Source: Thalassomonas sp. M1454
Lineage (GTDB): Bacteria > Pseudomonadota > Gammaproteobacteria > Enterobacterales > Alteromonadaceae
NCBI RefSeq assembly: GCF_007097525.1
Contig: NZ_VKDD01000002.1
Location: forward strand, 310,001-374,000
Direction of reading: 5' to 3'
Length of the DNA stretch: 64,000 bases
Position 1 is the stretch's first letter. Every line of letters begins with the position of its first letter. A program made the translations under genes and the position numbers. This document shows positions 37,986-46,798 of this stretch, in pieces. Under the pieces are notes generated by a model. The model searched no databases. It was not told the DNA's origin and saw nothing but the letters and a program-made list of their open reading frames with translations.

Positions 37986-38085
37986 TCTTTTAGTGTAAAA
38001 ATAGGTGGGTATTTGTATTGTTTTACAGGTACCCATCCAGTTTTAACTATTGGTTTCATCTCACAAAAAATTAATGTAATCACTC

Positions 38086-39651
38086 TTAGATATACTTAAT
38101 TAATGAGTCTACTAACATTTTTTTATTAACTGGTTTTGCTAATAAATCTTTCATTCCCACATCAATACACTCTGATTTGTCAGCTGAACTTGCATTCGCT
38201 GTTAGGGCAATGATTGGCGTGTTTTTATAATTACCGAGTTTTTTGATTTGTTTAGTCGCTTCTATGCCATCCATAATTGGCATGCGCATATCCATAAAAA
38301 TAAGATCAAACTGTTGCTGTTCGCATTGATGTAGGGCATCTAGTCCATCTTTAGCGTAAAAGTGCTCAACACCTAAAGCGTCTAAATGGAATTTTGGTAC
38401 AGTGATATTCATTGGTAAATCATCAACTAATAAGACTTTTTTACCTATTAGTGCTGAAACATCGTCGGTATTTGCATTATTTGTTACTTGCGTAAGCCCT
38501 TTATTAAGCTTAACAACAAAGCTAAAAGTGCTACCTATGCCAGGTTCACTATTAACTTCAATAACACCATCCATAGCTTTGATTAGCTCTTTACTTATAT
38601 TTAAACCTAGACCACAACCTTTAATTTGTTCATTTTGTTGATTCGGCTCTTGATAAAAAGAGGTGAAGATAGTGTCTAAATTTTCTTTGGCAATACCAAT
38701 ACCTGTATCTTTAACTTTACCACTTAAATATATGCAATCGTCTTGTACATGACACCTTATGATAACTTGAATACTGCCTTGGTTAGTGTATTTACAAGAG
38801 TTATTGATTAGGTTGATAAAGATTTGCATTAAGCGAGTTTCATCACCTATGACGTTTATGTTTTGCAAATTCTCACAAATAAATTCTAATTTAACTGGTT
38901 TATTTAACACAAAAGGCTTAGCTATCGATTTAACTTTCTCTACTGATTCTTGTAAGCAGAATGGCTTCTGTTCAAGTCGCATGGTTGAGGTTGTTAGCTT
39001 GGATATATCGAGAATGTCGTTAACAATATTAGATAAATGTTCAGATGCTTGCTGAATGTTGTTTAGATAATTACTTAATTCACTGGGAAGTTCGGCAGAG
39101 TCAAACTTTTGTTGAGTTATTTCAGATAAGCCTACAATTGAATTTAATGGGGTTCTGATCTCGTGGCTTACTTTGGCTAAGTATTCATTTTTTAATTTAG
39201 CTTGAAACTGTAATTCTTGTTCTAATAATTTTTGCTTAGTTATATCTGTTGCTAAACAAATGACGCCTATAATATTGTTATTTGTGTCAAACAGCGGCGT
39301 TTTCGTGGTTAGGTAATAAAACTGTTCACCAAAGTTAGAGGGAATTAATTCTTCATAACGTAAGCTAATACCCGTTTCCAAAACTTGCCTGTCTTTAGAT
39401 ACTATTTTTTCGATGGTATCATTATCGTTAAATATTTCTTTATCCGTTCTACCAATAACATCGGCAATTTTACATCCAACCGCTTGTTCATAGTAACTGT
39501 TAACAAAGATGTGACGACCTGCGGTGTCTTTAACTAAAATAACGGCATCGATTTCATTAACAATTTGATTTAATAAGCCATGTTGAACACCTTGAATATC
39601 ATGTTCGTTAATGAAGTTTTGAATATATAAACTTATTTCGGATGGGACCAC
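38086..39651 (-). CDS. Cytoplasmic hybrid sensor histidine kinase (PAS-HisKA-HATPase-REC)
   Basis: A 521-residue protein. A PAS domain (about 18-140, 'VNEIDAVILVKDTAGRHIFV') precedes a short coiled linker. HisKA has 'KVSHEIRTPLNSIVGLSE' with phospho-acceptor His163. HATPase follows (N-box 'FINLINNSCKYTNQG', G-box 'VKDTGIGIAKENL' and 'GCGLGLNIS'). A C-terminal receiver domain has Asp454 in 'IFMDMRMPIMDG' and Lys in 'LLAKPVN'. There are no membrane segments or signal peptide, so it senses an internal cue. No Hpt domain and no partner regulator gene are adjacent. The signal is unknown. Confidence 0.9.
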   Translation of the reverse strand: MVPSEISLYIQNFINEHDIQGVQHGLLNQIVNEIDAVILVKDTAGRHIFVNSYYEQAVGCKIADVIGRTDKEIFNDNDTIEKIVSKDRQVLETGISLRYEELIPSNFGEQFYYLTTKTPLFDTNNNIIGVICLATDITKQKLLEQELQFQAKLKNEYLAKVSHEIRTPLNSIVGLSEITQQKFDSAELPSELSNYLNNIQQASEHLSNIVNDILDISKLTTSTMRLEQKPFCLQESVEKVKSIAKPFVLNKPVKLEFICENLQNINVIGDETRLMQIFINLINNSCKYTNQGSIQVIIRCHVQDDCIYLSGKVKDTGIGIAKENLDTIFTSFYQEPNQQNEQIKGCGLGLNISKELIKAMDGVIEVNSEPGIGSTFSFVVKLNKGLTQVTNNANTDDVSALIGKKVLLVDDLPMNITVPKFHLDALGVEHFYAKDGLDALHQCEQQQFDLIFMDMRMPIMDGIEATKQIKKLGNYKNTPIIALTANASSADKSECIDVGMKDLLAKPVNKKMLVDSLIKYI

Positions 39652-39767
39652 GGGAAATCTCAGCTAATAAAAGACAGCCAAATATAACAATTTTTTGTTT
39701 GTAACTCTATTTTTAAAAGCAATATATTTGGTTAAAAGTGCAATTATTTAACGAGCAATTATCCTCT

Positions 39768-40385
39768 TTATTTTATCAAAACATCGAGAGTCGACTTCAT
39801 TTCACTAGCGATAATTGGCTGTGCATCTTTAGTTGGATGTATACCATCGCCTTGCATTAAATCTGGGTTAATGGCAACGCTGGCAATAAAAAAGGGCAAT
39901 AAGGCAACATTCTTTTCCTTTGCCACACTGCTAAAAACATCACTGAACATTTTATTATATCTTGGACCATAATTTGGCGGGATCTGTATTTCAGCTAATA
40001 AAACTTGGATATTTTTAGTTTGTGCCAAGTCAATAATTTGTAACAAGTTATTTTTAATTAGCTTAGGAGAAAATCCTCTTAAGCCATCATTACCGCCAAG
40101 TTCGATAAGTAAATAATCAATTTTATTTTTATCTAAAATTCCCGGAAGTCTAGCTAAACCGCCACCTGTAGTCTCGCCGCTAATGCTAGCATTGATGATG
40201 TGATAGCCTGATTTATCTTGTTTAAGTTGGTTATTTAATAACATAACCCAGCCGTCTTTTTCTTGCATTCCATAGCTAGCACTTAAACTATCTCCTAAAA
40301 GGAGAATAGAGTTTTGAGCCAAACTCTGGTTTACTAACGTATTAGTAACTATAAGAATTAAACACAGAAGAAATCTTTTTATCAT
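39768..40385 (-). CDS. tesA: Acyl-CoA thioesterase I / lysophospholipase, periplasmic
   Basis: A 205-residue SGNH hydrolase from the ATG at 40385 (preceded by AGGTGA). A signal peptide ends about residue 23 ('NQSLAQN'). Block I is 'ILLLGDSLSASYGM' with catalytic Ser33 of the precursor; 'GGNDGLRG' is block III; 'DGIHPTKDAQ' carries the catalytic Asp and His. It cleaves thioesters and esters in the periplasm. Its start codon overlaps the start codon of ybbA on the other strand, the same divergent pair as in E. coli. An upstream in-frame extension to 40442 would run into ybbA and lacks sense. Confidence 0.93.
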   Translation of the reverse strand: MIKRFLLCLILIVTNTLVNQSLAQNSILLLGDSLSASYGMQEKDGWVMLLNNQLKQDKSGYHIINASISGETTGGGLARLPGILDKNKIDYLLIELGGNDGLRGFSPKLIKNNLLQIIDLAQTKNIQVLLAEIQIPPNYGPRYNKMFSDVFSSVAKEKNVALLPFFIASVAINPDLMQGDGIHPTKDAQPIIASEMKSTLDVLIK

Positions 40386-41103
40386 GAATACATCACCTGA
40401 AATAATTTTAGACTGCCAAAAGCTCACAAAAACTGTCGTCACGGGTAGTGGTAAGTCTGGAGCAAAACCTCTTACTATCCTTCAACCAATTGACTTACAA
40501 GTCAAGTCTGGCGAAAGTGTTGCGATAATCGGAGCGTCAGGATCAGGTAAAACTACCTTATTGTCAATTTTAGCCGGACTGGATTTACCAAGCTCTGGTG
40601 AAATATACCTTAAGCAAAAACCAATGCATACCTTTGATGAAGAACAACGCAGTAAAGTAAGGGCTGATCATGTTGGTTTTATCTTTCAGTCATTCTTATT
40701 AATAAGCAGTCTTACAGCACTTGAAAACGTTATGCTTCCTGCTGAACTGGCAAATGATGATAATGCCAAAGAGCAAGCGCTTGAAATGCTGGCTAAAGTT
40801 GGTTTAGGCGATAGGGTCGATCATTTCCCTAGCCAGCTTTCTGGTGGTGAGCAACAGCGAGTTGCTATTGCTCGAGCATTTGTGTCTAAACCAGATATTT
40901 TATTTGCCGATGAGCCTACGGGCAATCTAGATAGTAAAACAGGTGAGTATATCAGCAGTTTATTATTTGATTTAAACCAACAGCAGGGGACAACATTGGT
41001 ACTGGTTACCCATGATCAAAAGCTAGCTCTGCGTTGTCAGCGCCAGTTAACTATGGATTCTGGTCGTTTTATTGAGCAGCAAATAATGGCTGAGGTAAGC
41101 TAA
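40384..41103 (+). CDS. ybbA: ABC transporter ATP-binding protein YbbA
   Basis: A 239-residue MacB/LolD-type ATPase: Walker A 'IGASGSGKTTLLSILAG', Q-loop 'GFIFQSFLLISSLTALENV', signature 'LSGGEQQRVAIARAF', Walker B 'DILFADEPTGNLDS', switch His in 'VLVTHDQKLA'. It pairs with the large permease YbbP, two bases downstream, probably as a mechanotransmission-type transporter acting on envelope lipids or proteins. The start at 40384 overlaps the tesA start codon in the sequence CATG. Confidence 0.92.
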   Translation: MNTSPEIILDCQKLTKTVVTGSGKSGAKPLTILQPIDLQVKSGESVAIIGASGSGKTTLLSILAGLDLPSSGEIYLKQKPMHTFDEEQRSKVRADHVGFIFQSFLLISSLTALENVMLPAELANDDNAKEQALEMLAKVGLGDRVDHFPSQLSGGEQQRVAIARAFVSKPDILFADEPTGNLDSKTGEYISSLLFDLNQQQGTTLVLVTHDQKLALRCQRQLTMDSGRFIEQQIMAEVS

Positions 41104-41105
41104 CT

Positions 41106-43604
41106 ATGCCTATGTGGATCAAACAATCATTACGATTATTCCGCCATGAGCTTAAACGTGGCGAACTCACTATTATTTGTTTTGCGATTATTTTAGCCGT
41201 GGCTACTGTTTTTTCGTTATCTGGTTTTTCCCAACAAATTAAGTCTGCATTAGTCAATGAAAGTAATAGTTTTATAGCTTCAGATAGAGTACTGCAGTCC
41301 TCTCGTCCCGCCAATGAAAGCATTTTAATTAAAGCCCAAGAGCAAAATTTACAAAGTGTGCAGATGCTATTGTTTTCTTCAATGGCGTTCGCCCAAGACG
41401 AAATGCAGTTAGTTAATGTTAAAGCTGTAGAGCAAGGTTACCCACTTCGTGGCGAGCTCTTAATTGAATCTGATAATGGCCCGGTAGCATTGAGCGCACC
41501 AAGCAAAGGCAGTATTTGGGTTGATAAATCTTTACTAACTAAACTTAGTGTTGAAATAGGCGATAGTGTTGAATTAGGCGCTGCAAATCTAAAAATAGCA
41601 GGTGTAATTAATAAAGAGCCGGATGCGTCGTTTAGCGTTTTTACGCAAGGGCCAAGAGTATTTTTAAATTTTGCTGATATTGAACAAACTAAAGTTGTCC
41701 AACCTGGTAGCAGGCTTACTTATCGTTACCTATTTGCCGGTGAAAAAGCTGATGTTGACAGTTTTGATGACTGGCTTACACCGCAAGTTGAAGAGAATCA
41801 GCGCTGGTATGATATTAAAAGCCAGCAGTCGCCACTTGCTAGTGCGCTTAAGCGCGCAGAAAGCTTTTTATCATTAGCTAGTATGTTGGGTATTCTTCTT
41901 GCTGCTGTTGCTGTATCTGTTGCAAGTAAACGCTATGGTCAGCGTCATCAGCCTATGGTTACTGTATTTAAAGCGATGGGCGCAAATAAAAATTACATCC
42001 GTAACCTGTATTTATTGCATTGGAGCAGTTTGTCTGCCTTTTCAATCATCATTGGTTTATGTGTAGGTTTTATTATGCAGTACTACGCTTTGCAATATAT
42101 GGCTAGTTATTTGCCAACGTCTACACAAGCTTCGTATTGGTATCCACTTACCGTTGCCATAACAACAGGACTATTATGTGCATGTGCGTTTGCTTATGCA
42201 CCATTAAAAGAGTTAGTTGCAACTCCGGTGTTATCTGTCATTAGGGGCTTTAATGGTTTTACTTCAATCGCCCGTTGGCAGTCAGTAGTACCTGCGATAA
42301 GTGCTGTATTTGTATTATTACTGTTGTTTTCGAAAAATATAATCTTATCGTTAGTTTTACTGTTAAGCACAGCTGTAATTGTGGCAGTACTGGTTCTATT
42401 TGGCCGTGTATTAATCTCTCTAGGTAGAAAGATAGGCTCAGGAGCAGGGCAGTCATTGCACTTAGCTATTGCCAATTTAAAACGCCGCGCAAAACAAAAC
42501 AATGTGCAATTAGTCAGTTTTACTATCGCTATCATGCTCTTATTACTTATGCTTGTTGTGCGTACTGATTTAATTGACGAATGGCAGGCGCAACTACCCG
42601 AAAACACCCCAAATCAATTTTTAGTAAATATTAATCAATCACAAGTACCTAAGGTTGAAGAGTTCTTACAAGCCAATGAACTTAGCGCTAGTCAGCTGTT
42701 TCCTATTATTAGAGGAAGATTAACCGCAATTAATGATGAAAAATTATTAAAAAAAGCCAGTAAAGAGCAAGATGATAACAGCGATAACGGTAGGCAAGGG
42801 CTTGGCCGTGAGCTAAATATGACCTGGCAACAAGAGCTGCCAGCTGAAAATGTCGTTATTGAAGGTCAGTGGTTTAGTGAAACAGATAATACTCCTGCGG
42901 TTTCTATTGAATCAAAATTAGCCGAGCGATTAAATGTGGCTGTTGGTGATGAACTGTCATTTCAAATAGGAAGTGAAAAAATTCGTATTCCGGTAACAAG
43001 TATCAGAGAAGTTAACTGGAGAAGTATGCAGCCTAATTTCTATATGATTTTTAGTGCTGGCGTATTAGCCGACTTCCCTGTTACTTATATTGCATCGATG
43101 CATGTGCCAAGTGTTAACAAGCAAGATTTCCAACAATTTTTATCATCGTATCCAACCATTAGTGTTATTGATGTTGAAGCAATGATTTCACAATTACGTA
43201 CCGTGATTGAACAAGTATCTATCGCGATAGAGTTTATTTTATTACTTGTGGTGATTGCAGGATCGCTTGTCCTTGTTGCACAAGTGCAAGCCAGTATGGA
43301 AGAGCGTGAGCGTGAGCTAGCTATTTTACGAACCTTGGGAGCTAAAGGTAGTCTTTTACGTAATTCAACTCTGTTAGAGTTTGTTGTACTTGGCGCTATA
43401 TCAGGATTATTAGCCAGCGTGGCAATGGAAGTGGCAGTATTTTTCATTCAATTGAATGTTTTTGAGATGGCTACTTCATTCCACGGATTTTACTGGTTTG
43501 TTGGTATAAGTGTTGGCGCACTGTTTGTTGGTAGTGTTGGCTTTATGTCGTGCTGGCGTTTATTAAAGCTATCGAGCCTAACGTTAATTCGAAGAACGCT
43601 TTAA
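41106..43604 (+). CDS. ybbP: ABC transporter permease YbbP (FtsX-like, duplicated)
   Basis: An 832-residue inner-membrane protein: one N-terminal membrane helix (about 15-45), a periplasmic domain to about 250, a three-helix FtsX-like block (about 255-385), further helices (about 395-440 and 470-490), a second periplasmic domain (about 495-700) and a final FtsX block (about 700-830, 'MEERERELAILRTLGAKGSL'). It forms a transporter with YbbA and probably supplies or removes envelope components together with TesA. Ends at the paired terminator shared with the convergent gene. Confidence 0.92.
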   Translation: MPMWIKQSLRLFRHELKRGELTIICFAIILAVATVFSLSGFSQQIKSALVNESNSFIASDRVLQSSRPANESILIKAQEQNLQSVQMLLFSSMAFAQDEMQLVNVKAVEQGYPLRGELLIESDNGPVALSAPSKGSIWVDKSLLTKLSVEIGDSVELGAANLKIAGVINKEPDASFSVFTQGPRVFLNFADIEQTKVVQPGSRLTYRYLFAGEKADVDSFDDWLTPQVEENQRWYDIKSQQSPLASALKRAESFLSLASMLGILLAAVAVSVASKRYGQRHQPMVTVFKAMGANKNYIRNLYLLHWSSLSAFSIIIGLCVGFIMQYYALQYMASYLPTSTQASYWYPLTVAITTGLLCACAFAYAPLKELVATPVLSVIRGFNGFTSIARWQSVVPAISAVFVLLLLFSKNIILSLVLLLSTAVIVAVLVLFGRVLISLGRKIGSGAGQSLHLAIANLKRRAKQNNVQLVSFTIAIMLLLLMLVVRTDLIDEWQAQLPENTPNQFLVNINQSQVPKVEEFLQANELSASQLFPIIRGRLTAINDEKLLKKASKEQDDNSDNGRQGLGRELNMTWQQELPAENVVIEGQWFSETDNTPAVSIESKLAERLNVAVGDELSFQIGSEKIRIPVTSIREVNWRSMQPNFYMIFSAGVLADFPVTYIASMHVPSVNKQDFQQFLSSYPTISVIDVEAMISQLRTVIEQVSIAIEFILLLVVIAGSLVLVAQVQASMEERERELAILRTLGAKGSLLRNSTLLEFVVLGAISGLLASVAMEVAVFFIQLNVFEMATSFHGFYWFVGISVGALFVGSVGFMSCWRLLKLSSLTLIRRTL

Positions 43605-43639
43605 TGTGTTGATTTAATTAGGATCTAATGTAATAACTG

Positions 43640-43667
43640 AAAAAAGCCTGAATATTCAGGCTTTTTT
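43640..43667. terminator. Bidirectional terminator after ybbP
   Basis: AAAAAAGCCTGAA (43640-43652) pairs with TTCAGGCTTTTTT (43655-43667) with a TA centre. It is symmetrical and sits between two convergent genes. Confidence 0.92.
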
Positions 43668-43698
43668 ATTATCTAAAATTTTAACCTTAAAAGTATCT

Positions 43699-45528
43699 TT
43701 AAGTATTCAAACGTTTTGACTTTACCTGTTTAACAACTGGTTTAAAGCGGCATAACCAAAAGACAAAGCAAAGGCTTAATAGTGAAAAGTTGCCGCTGCC
43801 ACCACCACTTGAATTATCTTCCTCACTATCAGGTTGTGTAGGAGTTTCAGACTCTTCAGGAGTTTCAGACTCTTCAGGAGTTTCAGACTCTTCAGGAGTT
43901 TCAGATTCTTCAGGAGTTTCAGGATCTTGGGGAGTTACCGGATTTTCGGGAGTCTCAGGGTCTGTTTTAACATAGTTATTATTGTCTAGGCGCAATGTCA
44001 GCTGAGCTTCAAATAAGGAAGATGGCTCTGCTAGCTCCCCATTTAATTCATTTGCCCCATAAGTACCTTCTGTCATCGTAATACTTTTGCCATGTAAGCC
44101 AATAAAGTAGGGCATAGCAAAAGTATTGCCATTGCGATCATTAATAGGCCAAAAATTGTAACTATTTGGACCTCCCTCTAATAAAAAATTCCAAAATACA
44201 TAATATTTACCATGATGAGGATAGCTCTCATGGGGGCCTCCACTGCCATATAATTGTCCACGTGTAACACCATCCATTAATGTTGCGTAAGGGCTACCTG
44301 AATGGCTATCTATTCGTTGTTCAGGAAACATTTTATGGCGTAAATATACAGTTCCTGCTGCTGAATAACCCACACCCGGCCCATGGTGATGTCCGGCTGT
44401 ATCTTCAGAGTCTTTAACTAACACACCATAAGAACGCCTAGTATGGATAGACATGTGACCCTTTTTTCCGGATAACAATATGTTTTCTAACGTTAATGCC
44501 GATGAGCCATCGATATAAATACCTTGATTCCAATCTTTAAATTCACAATTACGGATCCAGCCATTAGCAACATTATCTAAGCGAAGCGCGTTCCAGGCAT
44601 AATCATGAATGTCATTTTTGTGGTGTTCAAATACTTCTGGATAGCTATCCCAATTACCTTTAAACAAGATATCTTCAATACCAACATTGGTTAACATGTT
44701 ATAACTACGAACTTTTATTGGCTCACTGCCAAGAGTTAAATTTATATGTAAAGGTTCTCGTAAGGTAACTAGGTTACCATTTATAGCCGCAACAATATGA
44801 AGCTCTCTTAACCTAAATCCATCGGTAAATAATCTTGTCCATGCAGGATCTAACTGTTGAGGAGCATAATATGTTTGAGCAAATTCAGAACTGTCTGTTC
44901 GTATAATAATCCGTTGCCCCACAGTAAGGTTTGAAGCGTCAGCTACTTCGATTTCGTAGCTTTCACGGCTAGCGTCTTTGACTACGGTGGTTAAGGTAGT
45001 TTCACCTAAGTCACTAGGCTTTATTTCAAACATGTACCGGCCGTTATTCACTTTCATTTTATCGGCAAATATTTCCGTTTGGTCAACCCCGTTGCCTTTT
45101 AATAAAATATTACTACCTTGGATAGTTATAATTTCGCCGACAATTTCATTAGGACTTATCATAAAACGTCCAGAGGGGAAGAAAACTACACCACCACCAG
45201 CATCTTCGGCAGCATTTATTGCCAATTGTATCGGCACATCATCATACAAACCATCATTAGCTACGGCGCCATAATCTTCTACATTAAAGACCGTCCAGTC
45301 ACTTGTGTCAGGGAGATCACTTTCAGAGTAATCATAACCAGCATAAGAAAAGTCAGGTAAAGTAGGCTCAGAATTATTAAGTTTAGCGTTTTTAAATTGT
45401 TGCCATAAAATAGACTCATCTGCCCAAACTCGAGGTGATGTAAGAGTCGTTATCATAAGAAAAAATGCAAAAAATAACTGCGTGGCTAAATTGCTTTTGA
45501 ATCGAATGTATAAATTATTATTAAGCAT
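43699..45528 (-). CDS. Secreted pectate-lyase-superfamily beta-helix protein with GlyGly-CTERM
   Basis: A 609-residue protein. A signal peptide (cleavage about residue 37, 'RVWADES') is followed by the pectate-lyase-3-type start 'FNVEDYGAVANDGLYDDVPI' and 'GGGVVFFPSGRFMIS'. The beta-helix core carries 'WIRNCEFKDWNQGIYIDGSS' and the DUF4955-like 'GSGGPHESYPHHGKYYVFWN'. Residues about 535-570 are a Glu/Pro/Ser/Thr linker. The tail has GGGSG (about 575-579), a hydrophobic stretch and basic residues: a GlyGly-CTERM signal cut by a rhombosortase. A cell-surface or released polysaccharide-active role is likely, but no active site is sure. Base use is normal. It stands alone. Confidence 0.82.
   Translation of the reverse strand: MLNNNLYIRFKSNLATQLFFAFFLMITTLTSPRVWADESILWQQFKNAKLNNSEPTLPDFSYAGYDYSESDLPDTSDWTVFNVEDYGAVANDGLYDDVPIQLAINAAEDAGGGVVFFPSGRFMISPNEIVGEIITIQGSNILLKGNGVDQTEIFADKMKVNNGRYMFEIKPSDLGETTLTTVVKDASRESYEIEVADASNLTVGQRIIIRTDSSEFAQTYYAPQQLDPAWTRLFTDGFRLRELHIVAAINGNLVTLREPLHINLTLGSEPIKVRSYNMLTNVGIEDILFKGNWDSYPEVFEHHKNDIHDYAWNALRLDNVANGWIRNCEFKDWNQGIYIDGSSALTLENILLSGKKGHMSIHTRRSYGVLVKDSEDTAGHHHGPGVGYSAAGTVYLRHKMFPEQRIDSHSGSPYATLMDGVTRGQLYGSGGPHESYPHHGKYYVFWNFLLEGGPNSYNFWPINDRNGNTFAMPYFIGLHGKSITMTEGTYGANELNGELAEPSSLFEAQLTLRLDNNNYVKTDPETPENPVTPQDPETPEESETPEESETPEESETPEESETPTQPDSEEDNSSGGGSGNFSLLSLCFVFWLCRFKPVVKQVKSKRLNT
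43841..43920 (-). repeat. 18-base tandem repeat coding for Glu-Thr-Pro-Glu-Glu-Ser
   Basis: Four copies, on the plus strand GGAGTTTCAGACTCTTCA (43841-43858, 43859-43876, 43877-43894 and 43895-43912, the last with one change), plus a partial fifth. They code for the ETPEES linker. Length variation between strains is likely. Confidence 0.93.
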
Positions 45529-45699
45529 AAAGCCCCTGACCGAGTGATATTTGAATAAGTTTTAACTAGTGAAATGTTATTAGCGCTAAAAACTTACATT
45601 TATTTAGCACTCAATATAAAGCATTAAACACTATTAAATCCACCCGTATTATCTTTAATGAAGAAATGTTAAATAAAATGTTTAACTTTTGAATTGGGA

Positions 45700-46602
45700 T
45701 TATTTGTTAAGTAAATTTACTAAGGCGATATTCAGTTCCGGGTAAGTAAACTTAAAATCTTGTTCGAGTAAGTTTTTAGGTATAACTCTTTGGCCAAACA
45801 ATAATAAATCAGACATCTCGCCAAGCAGTAAGCGCAAAGCAAAGGCTGGCATAGTTGCTATATTTGGTCGTCTTAGTGTACTTGCTAAAGTTTTACTGAA
45901 TTCTCTATTCGTAACAGGTACTGGAGCCGTTAGGTTGTAGTGACCTTGGCAAGAGCTCTGGGTTAATAAAAACTCAATGGCTGCAACCATATCGTCAATA
46001 TGGATCCATGACATGTACTGATTACCATGAGATAACCGACCACCTAATCCAAATTTATATGCTGGCAGCATTTTTTTTAATGCCCCTTGATCTTTATCTA
46101 ATACGATACCCGTGCGCATAATACACACTCGTGTTTTTTCTTGAGCTAAACTTGCTTTTTCCTCCCAAACTTTACATATTTTATGACTGAATTCTGGGTA
46201 AAAGTCGTCGAAGGATTCATCTATTTTTTCGCTACCTTGTCGGCCGTAATAGCCTATAGCTGAACCGGAAATAAAGGCATTTGGCGGCGTGGATGAATCA
46301 TTAATTAATTTACTTAAAGTAGAGGTTATTTTCCAACGGCTTTGACATATGGCTCGCTTTTGCTCTAGGTTCCAACGCTTATTGACAATAGGCTCACCTG
46401 CTAAATTAATGACCGCATCGTATTTATTAACATCCTTAAGCTGTTTTAGATCTGTTAACCAAGATAGGTTGCTCTTATCTTCAAAATAACAGCCTAAATC
46501 CACTGGTTGACGGCTTAATATGTCAAAGTGATATTTGTGTTGATACTTATTGATAAAAGCCGAGCCAATTAGCCCTGTGCCACCAGTGATGAGAATGTTC
46601 AT
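45700..46602 (-). CDS. yfcH: TIGR01777-type SDR epimerase-like protein (YfcH)
   Basis: A 300-residue extended SDR protein: NAD(P)-binding 'ILITGGTGLIGSAFINKY' at the start, 'DAVINLAGEPIVNKRWN', active-site-like 'SGSAIGYYGRQGSEKI', and 'MSWIHIDDMVAAIEFLL'. These are hallmark motifs of the YfcH/TIGR01777 family. The substrate is unknown. The E. coli name follows family resemblance. Monocistronic, facing left. Confidence 0.88.
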   Translation of the reverse strand: MNILITGGTGLIGSAFINKYQHKYHFDILSRQPVDLGCYFEDKSNLSWLTDLKQLKDVNKYDAVINLAGEPIVNKRWNLEQKRAICQSRWKITSTLSKLINDSSTPPNAFISGSAIGYYGRQGSEKIDESFDDFYPEFSHKICKVWEEKASLAQEKTRVCIMRTGIVLDKDQGALKKMLPAYKFGLGGRLSHGNQYMSWIHIDDMVAAIEFLLTQSSCQGHYNLTAPVPVTNREFSKTLASTLRRPNIATMPAFALRLLLGEMSDLLLFGQRVIPKNLLEQDFKFTYPELNIALVNLLNK

Positions 46603-46798
46603 AGCAAGTTATAAATTATGTTCTCGAGTAAAGTTATTAAAAGTAGATGCTGTATTAATAATAGTCTCTTGTCATTGTGCTGCAACTTTAAAATCAAACG
46701 GTCGTAACTCAGTCAGTAAATGAAATAAGTTATAAACTGTATATATTTTTGTTATGGTAGGTTATTAACTAATAAAAACCTTTATTAAGAGATATTTC

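Noticed and set aside
43790-43975. Plus-strand frame rich in SGVSDS repeats
   Set aside because: It is the mirror of the ETPEES repeat in the minus-strand gene.
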